Shown here piece by piece: positions 1 through 8,525 of a stretch of 64,000 nt of DNA. The stretch lies in the NCBI RefSeq assembly GCF_947495925.1, contig NZ_CANMAU010000001.1, positions 62,001-126,000 of the forward strand, given 5' to 3'. Position numbers and translations under genes: made by a program. The notes beneath the pieces were generated by a model. That model saw only the letters and a list, made by a program, of their open reading frames with translations. It searched no databases and was not told where the DNA came from. The stretch comes from an uncultured Algibacter sp. (GTDB lineage: Bacteria > Bacteroidota > Bacteroidia > Flavobacteriales > Flavobacteriaceae). Each line of letters begins with the position of its first letter. Position 1 is the stretch's first letter.

Positions 1-626
1 CCTTTAGCATCAAAAAGAATGACATCCATTCCTATGTTTTTAGCACCTAAAATATCAGCTTCATAACTATCTCCAATCATAACGCTTTCATTTACGTTTG
101 CGTATGCGCTTTCTATAGCATAATTAAATATCTTAGGATTAGGTTTTTTAACACCAACCATTTCAGAATTAGTTACTGTTTTAAAATACTTAATAATATT
201 TGACAGAACTAATTTTTTATGTTGCACCTCATCAAAACCATTCGTAATGATATGCAAATTATAGTTCAAACTCAAATAATCAAGAACATCGCACGTATTA
301 TCAAACAAATAATTAAAGGAGGTTAAGTGATTTATATAATCATCTGAAAGCTTATAAATTATATGTTCATCTATTTTAAAATCAATAGCTTGAAACGTTT
401 CATTGAGTCGAACAAATCGTAACTCTTCTTTTCCTATTTGTTCTTCCCTATAAAGTTTCCAATATTTAAGATTAATAGGTTCGTAGTGAGAAATAAACTC
501 TTGTAGAGGTATTTCTAAATTATTTATTTTAAAAATCTTTTCAAAAGCTAGAGCAGAATTTTTATCGAAATCCCAAAGTGTATGATCTAAGTCAAAAAAA
601 ACATCTTTTATATTTTTAAGCTTCAT
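1..626 (-). CDS. YjjG-like HAD hydrolase (partial, C-terminus outside window)
   Basis: The reverse strand from the ATG at 626 reads MKLKNIKDVFFDLDHTLWDF, which holds the HAD motif I DxDxT in the form DLDHT. A later ITNG matches motif II (T/S), and a conserved Lys (KKPNP) and an IGDSYEADI stretch match motifs III and IV. This order is typical of the YjjG subfamily, pyrimidine nucleotide phosphatases that remove phosphate from noncanonical nucleoside monophosphates in the cytosol. The C-terminal end lies beyond base 1. The start overlaps the end of the upstream deacetylase-like gene by 11 bases, so it is probably the third gene of an operon starting at radC. Substrate is inferred from the subfamily only. 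Confidence 0.8.
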   Translation of the reverse strand, partial: MKLKNIKDVFFDLDHTLWDFDKNSALAFEKIFKINNLEIPLQEFISHYEPINLKYWKLYREEQIGKEELRFVRLNETFQAIDFKIDEHIIYKLSDDYINHLTSFNYLFDNTCDVLDYLSLNYNLHIITNGFDEVQHKKLVLSNIIKYFKTVTNSEMVGVKKPNPKIFNYAIESAYANVNESVMIGDSYEADILGAKNIGMDVILFDAK

Positions 627-1917
627 TAGCAGAATCTATAATTATATTAAATAATTCTTTAAACCCCTTCCATCTAACATCATCGTTGAAAGTGTAATTA
701 TGAAAAAGAGGAATAAAAGTACCATTAACTTTTTTAACCGCCTCTATTATTTCATTCATAACTTTCTTCTTATCAAGAAGTGATTTGTGCATTAATAAGG
801 CATTATCCATAACCTGATATGGAAATACCACTAATGGAGTTTGCACCTCATAATCTAAATCGTAAAACAAAAAAGGTGTACATGATCCAGCTCTAAATCC
901 AATCTGATTTACATAACCCATGGTATAATCTTCCTGAATTTCTAATGAAATAAGGTTTCTATACGAATCTGGTAAATTAAGCTTTGAGAAAGACTGTCGT
1001 GAGGCTCTTAAATTCGTATTCAATATGTCTTCAATTTTAATTTTCTCTTTTTTTAGAATAGCCTCGTCTTCAATCGCAAGAAAAGAAATTTTAAGACCTA
1101 CTTTACAATAGTCTGCAACATGCTTAATAAGTGAAACATACTTTTTCTTATTCGGGTTTATGCCTTTATCATAAGTAGAATAATCTCCAATTAAAAAAAA
1201 CAAAAGAAATTTAAACTTAGACACTTTCTGCCTATTTATAATATATTTAAATGTATCATCTGGGTCATGTTTAAAGCCAAGCAAGACCGCAAACCTAAAA
1301 TACAAGTTTTTAATTCTCAATCTAAATAAATCAAGAAATATACCTCCAAAAGACCGCATCAATCCCTTCAACTTATAATTATACGGGCTTGGTACATCAA
1401 TAATAGGAACAACGTTGTATTGTCTTTGAGGGAATTCAAACTCTGGAAATTGTTTTTGTAACGCTTCTTTAAACTTGTAAGCCCAAATATCAACAACAGG
1501 TTGTTTCAAAAAGCCTTCTTTAAAAGCTGAGCTTTCTTTTGCTGTAAAACGTCCATATTCATCCTTTACATGAGGCATATATTCCTCATATCTAGATAAC
1601 ATATAGAATGCTGCAGAAAAAATATCAAAAGGCATAGAGCTCTTTTCTCCAACATAAAAGAAACACTTAGTCTCATCCCATTTATGAACGTTAATCTCTA
1701 CATCACTTAAACCTTGCTCAAACAATATGTCGTGACTTTTTATAAAAAACTCATTCCCTAGTTGTTGTTTAGCGTATGACATTTTCAAGCCATCATGTGC
1801 TATAAATTCTTCAATTTTAGCAGTAAAACCAACCTTTACACCAAGTACTCTGGTACAAATATGTTTGAAAATATAATTTAATCTAGGTGATTTTTTATGT
1901 GTATAAACTAAAAGCAT
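616..1917 (-). CDS. Polysaccharide deacetylase-like protein
   Basis: A 433-residue soluble protein without signal peptide or obvious membrane segment. It resembles the Bacteroidota proteins annotated as polysaccharide deacetylase family with an extra N-terminal domain. Recognisable stretches are the NVVPIIDVPSPY segment near residue 165 and the EIQEDYTMGYVNQIGFRAG segment in the C-terminal third, which is the family's conserved core. Such enzymes are NodB-fold hydrolases thought to remove acetyl groups from surface sugars, but the substrate is unknown here. The ATG shares one base with the radC stop (TAATG), suggesting translational coupling, and its own end overlaps the downstream HAD gene. 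The family call is by recognition; catalytic metal ligands were not all identified. Confidence 0.65.
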   Translation of the reverse strand: MLLVYTHKKSPRLNYIFKHICTRVLGVKVGFTAKIEEFIAHDGLKMSYAKQQLGNEFFIKSHDILFEQGLSDVEINVHKWDETKCFFYVGEKSSMPFDIFSAAFYMLSRYEEYMPHVKDEYGRFTAKESSAFKEGFLKQPVVDIWAYKFKEALQKQFPEFEFPQRQYNVVPIIDVPSPYNYKLKGLMRSFGGIFLDLFRLRIKNLYFRFAVLLGFKHDPDDTFKYIINRQKVSKFKFLLFFLIGDYSTYDKGINPNKKKYVSLIKHVADYCKVGLKISFLAIEDEAILKKEKIKIEDILNTNLRASRQSFSKLNLPDSYRNLISLEIQEDYTMGYVNQIGFRAGSCTPFLFYDLDYEVQTPLVVFPYQVMDNALLMHKSLLDKKKVMNEIIEAVKKVNGTFIPLFHNYTFNDDVRWKGFKELFNIIIDSANEA

Positions 1918-2615
1918 TACAATAGGATTTTATCAGCAAAACTAAAATATGCTTTCTCGGTTATAATTAAATGATCAAGTACTTTTATGTCCATACTTAT
2001 AGCAGCCACTTTAAGCTTTTGAGTAATTTGCTTATCGGCTTCACTGGGCTTTAATGTTCCTGAAGGGTGATTATGCACAAGGATTAAACCCGTAGCCCCA
2101 ACTTCTAAAGCCATTTTTAAAACCAATCTAACATCAACAAGTGTTCCTGTTATGCCTCCTTTGCTAAGCTGATTTTTCTGAAGCACCTTGTTTGAATTAT
2201 TCAAATAAATAATCCAAAATTCTTCATGTTGTAAATCACCGAGAACGGGGTGCATCATCTCAAAAACTGAACTACTGGAAGTAATTTTCGTTTTCTCCAA
2301 AACATCTTCTGCCCTTCTCCTCCTTCCTAACTCCAAAGCAGCCACAATACTTATAGCCTTTGCCTCTCCTATTCCCTTAAACCCCATAAGCTGTTTAACA
2401 GAACGTTTACCTAATTCATTGAGGTTGTTATTTGTACTTACCAAAATACGCTTACATAAAGCCACAGCGCTTTCTTCTTTATTACCAGAACCGATTAAAA
2501 TCGCAACTAATTCGGCATCACTTAATACCGCTTTCCCTTTATGTAGTAATTTTTCTCTAGGTTGATCATCTTGACTCCAATTTTTAATTGAAAAGGACTC
2601 TGGTTTTTCTTGCAT
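1917..2615 (-). CDS. radC: RadC-like JAB/MPN domain protein
   Basis: The ATG at 2615 gives 232 residues. A helix-hairpin-helix element lies at about 75-100 (GFKGIGEAKA), followed by a JAMM metalloprotease-like domain with His181, His183 and Asp194 in the HNHPSG...SEAD motif and an upstream Glu near 131. The family was named for a radiation-repair phenotype later assigned elsewhere; its real function is unsettled. A longer reading frame runs up to 2684, but the downstream ATG is the family start (MQEKPES) and leaves room for the divergent PaiB-like gene. It is the first gene of a tightly overlapping radC / deacetylase-like / HAD operon. Confidence 0.9.
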   Translation of the reverse strand: MQEKPESFSIKNWSQDDQPREKLLHKGKAVLSDAELVAILIGSGNKEESAVALCKRILVSTNNNLNELGKRSVKQLMGFKGIGEAKAISIVAALELGRRRRAEDVLEKTKITSSSSVFEMMHPVLGDLQHEEFWIIYLNNSNKVLQKNQLSKGGITGTLVDVRLVLKMALEVGATGLILVHNHPSGTLKPSEADKQITQKLKVAAISMDIKVLDHLIITEKAYFSFADKILL

Positions 2616-2660
2616 TTGATAAATATAAATATTGTAATTTTCACAAACAATAGAAAAGTT

Positions 2661-3254
2661 TTGAAATATCCACCTAAATACCATCAGTCAGATAACATAA
2701 CTCAAATAATTGAAGTTATAAAGGCATATCCTTTAGCTACCATTATTTCGACTAAGAACAATGTCCCCTTTATAACCCATCTCCCTCTAATCTATAATGA
2801 AGAAGGGAAACTTATTGGACACATTGATAAACACAACCCACAAACTCAACTATTAAATAATAACGAACCCATTACGGTTGTTTTTTCTGGACCAGATAGT
2901 TATATTTCACCTAGCCTATTTGAAAAAAGTCGATTACCAACATGGAATTATATTAAAGTACATTTAAAAGGTAGCGTAAAAACGATTAAAAACAAGTCAC
3001 TCTTAAAACAGTCTTTAATTGACATGACTGCATTTTTGGAAGGGCCAGAAAACAAATTCATCTTGAATAGTGACAACTCAAGCATGGCAAAATATATAGA
3101 ATATATTAGTATGTTTGAAATAACTATAATGAATTGGGAAGGGAAATTTAAATTGTCACAAGATAAACCTAAAAAAGATATAATCGTAGCTAAAGAAGCC
3201 CTTATTGCAAATAACCAAAAAGATATTGAACCATTTCTTAAAAACCTTATATAG
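2661..3254 (+). CDS. PaiB-like FMN-binding protein
   Basis: About 197 residues from a proposed TTG start at 2661. It begins KYPPKYHQSD, the place where PaiB proteins have their conserved MYxPxxY start, so the ATG at 2610 looks too far upstream and would overlap radC. The sequence has the flavin reductase-like split-barrel look (PLATIISTKNN, FSGPDSYISPS, WNYIKVHLKG). PaiB of Bacillus represses degradative enzyme and sporulation genes; many homologues probably bind FMN or act on small molecules, so the regulator role is unproven. It is divergent from radC with only 45 bases between starts. Confidence 0.75.
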   Translation: MKYPPKYHQSDNITQIIEVIKAYPLATIISTKNNVPFITHLPLIYNEEGKLIGHIDKHNPQTQLLNNNEPITVVFSGPDSYISPSLFEKSRLPTWNYIKVHLKGSVKTIKNKSLLKQSLIDMTAFLEGPENKFILNSDNSSMAKYIEYISMFEITIMNWEGKFKLSQDKPKKDIIVAKEALIANNQKDIEPFLKNLI

Positions 3255-3288
3255 TCTATACTTGTTACTAACTTATATTCAAATCAAT

Positions 3289-5724
3289 ATGATAAAAGCA
3301 TTTTCAAGAATATTTTTAGCCTCTTTTTTGATTTTATCCCAATTTGTCTGTATTGCTCAAAGCGGTGAAACAAAACTCTTTACTGATTCGACAACAGTAA
3401 CAAAGCCAAAAGCTATACCTGTATTAGAGGTTGTTAGAGAAATACAAATTGCGAATGAGAACTTAAAGAATTTTGAAACCCGAATAAAGCCTAAAAAATC
3501 AATTAAAAAAATTGATTCTCTTTTTCCTTTTCAAAAAACACTAATCGCTACAAAACAAAAAGAGGCCAAATTATTTTTAAAGGCAAACCCTAACAAACAA
3601 AAAATAAATAACCTACTTAATAAATGGTATCGATTTAATGATTACTTAAATGTCTGGCAAACCTCAGTAAATGATAATATTCAGCGCAATGCAAGAATTC
3701 TTAAAGATGCCCAATATTATGAGGAGACATGGAAACTTACCTATGAAAAAGCCAAAACAGAAGGTGTACCAAAGGAAATTATAAAAGACATAGGTGCTAC
3801 TTGGCAAAGTTTTAAAAAAGTTAAAACCGCTTTCAATACTGAAAACAATAAATACCTCAGTCTTGAATCGAAAATAAATTATCAGATATCTATAACGAAT
3901 AACATTATAGACGAATTAGAAAACTTAAAAAGTTCCGAAATCTATGGTATCTTTTATCGTAGACATGCCCCAATTTGGAAAACCTCTATGGATAAAACTA
4001 AAATTGAACTTCCTACAGGAAGCGAAGAATCAGGTCTTATTAAGTTTAAAAACACTATTGATTTTTTTAAAACATTTGAACACTTAATCTATTTATACAT
4101 TGTTATAGTACTTCTAATTATTGCATTATTTCGATATCTAAAAAAAGGAATTGATTTATATAAATATGATGAAAGTAACGCATTCTTAAAAAAATCGTTG
4201 GAGCTCATTTATCATAACACTTGGGTATCTATAACCTATGTCTGTTTAATAATTGCTAAGTTTTATTTCACGAATGCACCTCAGTTACTCGACAATATAA
4301 TCTCTTTGCTCATACTAATTCTTACCGTTCCAATTGTATATAAAAGCCTGGCAGGGAAATTTAGAAATATTATATATGTAATCATCTTTTTTTATGTTTT
4401 TAATTCTATTAAAACTTATGTTTGGTTTGAGTCTTATCAGTATCGTGCCTATTTAATAGTTGGTGCGCTTCTTGTAATACTAACCCTTTTTCATTTTACT
4501 AGACCATACATCCATACAAGGAAGCTACCGTTTAAAAAAATGGGGGTGTTTTTTGTAAGACTTACTCCTCTTATTTATGTTCTTGGTATTACCTCGATAG
4601 TTTCAAACATCTTAGGATACACAAACCTTGCTGATATTTCATTAAAATTTTGCACGCATGGTAGTGCCATTTCTATTGTGTTTTATGCTACACTAAGAAT
4701 TTTGGAGGGCAGTGCTTTAGCGCTAGTACATAGGCATTTTGGACCAAAGAATCGTATCAATACAACGCAGAAAGATATTATTGAAAAGAAAATTTTAAAA
4801 GTCATTCAATATGGTGTCTTCATTCTTTGGGTACTTTTCTTTCTTAATATACTAGATCAGTTTAGTACCATTATTGATTTTTTTGACAATTTTCTGACTG
4901 AACCATACATTATAGGTAGCATCTCATTTACCATAGGTGATATTTTATCTTTTCTATTCATTCTAACAGGTTCTTTTTTAGCAACCAGTTTCATAAGCTT
5001 TATAATAGACGGCGATGAAGGTGCATTACAATTTTTAAAACTCCCAAAAGGTGTCCCGAGTGCCATTTCATTAGTATTACGATATTTAATATTAGCCTTT
5101 GGGATTGTTTTTGCTTTATCCTCATTAGGTATAGATTTGAGTAAATTTAATTTAATGGCTGGAGCACTAGGACTTGGTATTGGATTTGGATTACAAAACA
5201 TAATTTCAAACTTTGTTTCTGGTATTATTTTAATTTTTGAAAGACCCATATTACCAGGTGACACTATAGAAGTAAATAATTTATTAGGAAACGTAAACAA
5301 AATAGGTGTACGCTCTTCAAGCATTAGTACTTTTGATGGTGCCGATGTTGTGGTTCCTAATAATAATCTAGTGTCTAATGACTTGATTAACTGGACGCTT
5401 TCAAACAACATTAAGCGTGTTGAAATTTTGGTAGGAACTACTTATGACTCAGACCCCAATAAAGTATTAGAAATTTTACTCAATTGTGCCAAAGAATACA
5501 AAGAAACTATGGCTGACCCTGGCCCAGTAGCCTTATTTAGTGATTTTGGTAGTAGTTCTTTAAATTTCAGATTACGTTTTTGGGTGCATTTTGAAGTTGG
5601 TCTTCAAGCTAAAAGTGATGTTTCTATTGCCGTGTATAACAAGTTCAAAGAACACGGCATAGATATACCGTTCCCTCAACAGGATATTTATATTAAAGAC
5701 ACTCGTAAGAGTAAAGAAGACTAG
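3289..5724 (+). CDS. MscS-family mechanosensitive channel with large periplasmic domain
   Basis: The ATG at 3289 gives 811 residues with a signal peptide ending near CIAQ. A longer reading from 3205 would spoil that signal and overlap the previous gene. Residues about 25-255 form a predicted coiled-coil-rich periplasmic region. Several membrane helices follow from about residue 262. The MscS core begins near 620 with a Gly-rich pore helix (GALGLGIGFGLQN) and the following FERPILPGDTIEV beta domain, then a cytosolic vestibule part. It would open on membrane tension to release solutes on osmotic downshift. The layout resembles large MscK/YbiO-type members. Its stop shares the palindrome CTAG with the stop of the convergent mpl gene. 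Confidence 0.88.
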   Translation: MIKAFSRIFLASFLILSQFVCIAQSGETKLFTDSTTVTKPKAIPVLEVVREIQIANENLKNFETRIKPKKSIKKIDSLFPFQKTLIATKQKEAKLFLKANPNKQKINNLLNKWYRFNDYLNVWQTSVNDNIQRNARILKDAQYYEETWKLTYEKAKTEGVPKEIIKDIGATWQSFKKVKTAFNTENNKYLSLESKINYQISITNNIIDELENLKSSEIYGIFYRRHAPIWKTSMDKTKIELPTGSEESGLIKFKNTIDFFKTFEHLIYLYIVIVLLIIALFRYLKKGIDLYKYDESNAFLKKSLELIYHNTWVSITYVCLIIAKFYFTNAPQLLDNIISLLILILTVPIVYKSLAGKFRNIIYVIIFFYVFNSIKTYVWFESYQYRAYLIVGALLVILTLFHFTRPYIHTRKLPFKKMGVFFVRLTPLIYVLGITSIVSNILGYTNLADISLKFCTHGSAISIVFYATLRILEGSALALVHRHFGPKNRINTTQKDIIEKKILKVIQYGVFILWVLFFLNILDQFSTIIDFFDNFLTEPYIIGSISFTIGDILSFLFILTGSFLATSFISFIIDGDEGALQFLKLPKGVPSAISLVLRYLILAFGIVFALSSLGIDLSKFNLMAGALGLGIGFGLQNIISNFVSGIILIFERPILPGDTIEVNNLLGNVNKIGVRSSSISTFDGADVVVPNNNLVSNDLINWTLSNNIKRVEILVGTTYDSDPNKVLEILLNCAKEYKETMADPGPVALFSDFGSSSLNFRLRFWVHFEVGLQAKSDVSIAVYNKFKEHGIDIPFPQQDIYIKDTRKSKED

Positions 5725-7076
5725 TTAATTAAATTTTTAACCTCATCGAAGTCCAATCCTCCATAATTACCAGAACTCATTAAAAGCAAAGCTTTGTTAT
5801 CAAAGCTTTGTTTGAAAAGAAAATCCTTAAAATCATCAGGGTTTGTATAAATAATTAAATCGTCCCGCTCAAATGCATCTGCTATTTGCTCGTGTGTAAC
5901 TTCTTCTAATTTCTTAATTTCAACGGCATGCGGAGAATAAAAAACAACAGCCACATCGGCAGCATCTAACGCCCCTTTGTATTCTTTTAAAAATTGCGCA
6001 TTTAAACTGCTATATGTGTGCAATTCTAAACAGGCTACCAAAGTTCTGTTCTCATATTGCTCTTTAACCGCCTGAGTAGTGGCTTCTACCTTACTTGGTG
6101 AGTGAGCAAAATCTTTATAAGCAACACCCGTTTTGCCTTCTGCAATTTTCTCTAAACGTTTACTTGCACCTTTAAATGTTGAGATAGCTTCAAAAAAATC
6201 ATCTTCGTCAATGCCCATATGTTGGCAAATCCACTTGGCACCCGCTAAATTATTCAGGTTATGTTTCCCAAACACTTCAATAGGTAGAGGTCCTTCAGGA
6301 GATTCAATTAAAGTCTGCCCATCTTCAACAGTATATTCTGGTGTTCCATACGCAATTTTTCGAATCGTATTTTCGCTAGTCTCAACCACACGCTTCACCT
6401 CAAGATCTTCTTCATTATAATTAATACTTCCCCCCTTTACAATAGAGTCTACAAAAATGCTAAATTGCTCTACATAGTTCTCATAAGTGGGAAACACGTT
6501 AATATGATCCCAAGCAATACCACTCAACAATGCAATATTGGGTTTATATAAATGGAATTTTGGGCGTCTATCAATTGGAGAACTTAAGTACTCATCACCT
6601 TCTAAAACGATAAAATCATTATCTTCAGTTAGCTTTACCATAACATCAAAACCTTCTAACTGAGCGCCCACCATATAATCTACGTCCCTATCATGATAAT
6701 GCATTACATGGAGAATCATTGAGGTAATTGTTGTTTTTCCATGACTTCCTCCAATAACAACTCTTGTTTTATGCTTTGACTGCTCATACAAGAACTCTGG
6801 ATAACTGTAAATTTTAAGACCAAGTTCCTGCGCTTTAAGTAACTCTGGATTATCTTCTTTTGCATGCATTCCTAATACAATAGCATCTAAACTCTCAGTG
6901 ATTTTTTCTGGAAACCATCCAAAATTTTTAGGCAACAGCCCTTTAGCAGCTAATCTGGATTTTGATGGTTCAAAAATGGTATCGTCACTTCCGGTTACTT
7001 GATACCCTTTATTATGTAAAGCCAAAGCTAAATTATGCATTGCTGCACCACCAATAGCAATAAAATGTACATTCAT
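5721..7076 (-). CDS. mpl: UDP-N-acetylmuramate:L-alanyl-gamma-D-glutamyl-meso-DAP ligase (Mpl)
   Basis: A 451-residue Mur ligase. The N-terminus has the IAIGGAAMHNLA nucleotide-sugar fold, and residues 110-116 carry the ATP-binding GSHGKTT loop. Length and the AMHNLA signature fit Mpl rather than MurC. Mpl joins recovered murein tripeptide to UDP-MurNAc in the cytosol, saving wall peptide released during growth. The central part (HINVFPTYENY, KDFAHSPSKVEAT) is also typical. The gene converges on the MscS gene, and both stops use the same CTAG. Upstream lie 262 bases with no gene. Confidence 0.9.
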   Translation of the reverse strand: MNVHFIAIGGAAMHNLALALHNKGYQVTGSDDTIFEPSKSRLAAKGLLPKNFGWFPEKITESLDAIVLGMHAKEDNPELLKAQELGLKIYSYPEFLYEQSKHKTRVVIGGSHGKTTITSMILHVMHYHDRDVDYMVGAQLEGFDVMVKLTEDNDFIVLEGDEYLSSPIDRRPKFHLYKPNIALLSGIAWDHINVFPTYENYVEQFSIFVDSIVKGGSINYNEEDLEVKRVVETSENTIRKIAYGTPEYTVEDGQTLIESPEGPLPIEVFGKHNLNNLAGAKWICQHMGIDEDDFFEAISTFKGASKRLEKIAEGKTGVAYKDFAHSPSKVEATTQAVKEQYENRTLVACLELHTYSSLNAQFLKEYKGALDAADVAVVFYSPHAVEIKKLEEVTHEQIADAFERDDLIIYTNPDDFKDFLFKQSFDNKALLLMSSGNYGGLDFDEVKNLIN

Positions 7077-7338
7077 GAATTATAATCTTTATATACGCTT
7101 TCGGCTTCTTTTTAAAGCCTCTTTTAAGAATAAGTAAATATATGAATTGAACGGATAAAGATGATGACAATATCTCAAGTTTTTGCGTTAGGGATTGAAA
7201 CGAAAATCCTTTTTTGTATATATAAATCCGCATGAGACCTTTACTCCTAAAATGCACACTCGCAGAATAAGCTAACTAAAACTTTATAACAAAAAAGATT
7301 GTATTGCAAAGCCCGACCCTTGTGGTAACGCTTAAATA

Positions 7339-8289
7339 TCATAAAGCTAAAATTTCCACCTTTTGTTTTTTAAATAGTTTAATGCTAGGAAGCTCAGTAA
7401 TAGCTAAGTTAATATACTTCAAAGCCTGTGCTTTATATTTTCTATGTGTCTGTATTTGAGCCAACCTGTAATAAGCCCAAGCCTTTGGAACACCATCTTC
7501 GGCAGAATAGTTTTTAATATAAATATGTAAACACTTTTCACCTTTATGAAGTTCTACATTATACTCCGCAGCCACCTTACCTATTTGATAATGCAAAGCG
7601 TTACGTTGATGCTTTTTGTTGGCAGATTCAATATTTTTTATGGCTTCTTTAGGCTTATTTTCACTTTCGTAAAGTTTGGTAAGCTTGTCATAACAAGTTA
7701 AAGACCCGCCTTCTGTAATCGCCATTTTATAATACTTCTCAGCTAACTCTGGTTCATCATCATACTCATAAATATAACCTTTAGCTAAATAGCCATCAAC
7801 CTTTGACAAATTCTCCAACTCTTGAGCATACTTCATAGATTTTTTCATACTCCCTCCAACAAAACTAGGTAATTCCATATACAGCTCTACCAAAGCCCAA
7901 CGTGTATCAATATGGTTTTTATCTAATTCTGCTGCTTTTTCAAAAGAATACTTGATGTCCCCAATAAATCCAATCGCTTTTAATTTGTTTTCCAAGGCTT
8001 TCATACCTAAAACACCTCCATATTTATAATGGTAATTCGCATTGTTGTCATCAGCTTTCACTAATAATTCATAAACATCTATAGCTTTGTCCCATTTTTT
8101 TTGATGCCCATAGGCGTCACCTAATAACTCTATAGCTTTTAAGTTATCTGGATTTTTATTTATGAATTCGGACAGAAAAACTTCGGCTTTTCCATATTGT
8201 TTATTTTCAAAAAGGGATTCAACACCATCAAAACTGGTTTGACAAAACACTAAAAATGGGCATAGAAAAAGAAAGATTATTTTTTTCAT
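7339..8289 (-). CDS. Exported tetratricopeptide-repeat protein
   Basis: The ATG at 8289 gives 316 residues starting MKKIIFLFLCPFLVFCQT, a signal peptide (signal peptidase I or lipoprotein type; a Cys sits at the cleavage region). A 12-residue longer start is possible but would place the signal internally. The body is a series of helical repeats of TPR type (AEVFLSEFINKNPDNLKAIELLGDAYG, KAIDVYELLVKADD, AEKYYKMAITEGG, AIKNIESANKK). It is likely a periplasmic or envelope scaffold for protein contacts; no enzyme motif is seen and no partner can be named from its neighbours. Confidence 0.7.
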   Translation of the reverse strand: MKKIIFLFLCPFLVFCQTSFDGVESLFENKQYGKAEVFLSEFINKNPDNLKAIELLGDAYGHQKKWDKAIDVYELLVKADDNNANYHYKYGGVLGMKALENKLKAIGFIGDIKYSFEKAAELDKNHIDTRWALVELYMELPSFVGGSMKKSMKYAQELENLSKVDGYLAKGYIYEYDDEPELAEKYYKMAITEGGSLTCYDKLTKLYESENKPKEAIKNIESANKKHQRNALHYQIGKVAAEYNVELHKGEKCLHIYIKNYSAEDGVPKAWAYYRLAQIQTHRKYKAQALKYINLAITELPSIKLFKKQKVEILAL

Positions 8290-8308
8290 AACATTAAAGT
8301 TGGTGGTG

Positions 8309-8341
8309 CAAAAATAAACTTTCATTTTTTTTTAAAATCAA
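8309..8341 (-). promoter_or_regulatory. Candidate promoter of the TPR gene
   Basis: On the reverse strand an exact TAnnTTTG box (TATTTTTG, 8309-8316) lies 20 bases before the ATG at 8289. A TTG at 8339-8341 sits 22 bases further upstream. This fits the primary sigma consensus known from Bacteroides and Flavobacterium (TTG or TTTG near -33, TAnnTTTG near -7). Confidence 0.45.
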
Positions 8342-8525
8342 TCATTGATAGTTTATTTGAAATGCTATTTTATATACTATAATTATTTCACACACAACAA
8401 TGGTACCTTATTATACCCCTATTTAATTGATAAAATAACTAACTTCACTCAATCAAACATATGGTTTACTCAGTTGTGATTTTTTGGCATCCCTTTTGAA
8501 AGTAATTTAGAGACAAACTTAAACT

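Noticed and set aside
4857-5411. 184-codon frame antisense to the MscS gene
   Set aside because: It is a mirror of a strong coding region, with no start context or recognisable domain.
7033-7257. 74-codon reverse frame over the mpl start
   Set aside because: It overlaps the true mpl start in another frame, has no family resemblance and an odd Lys/Ile/Tyr-rich makeup.
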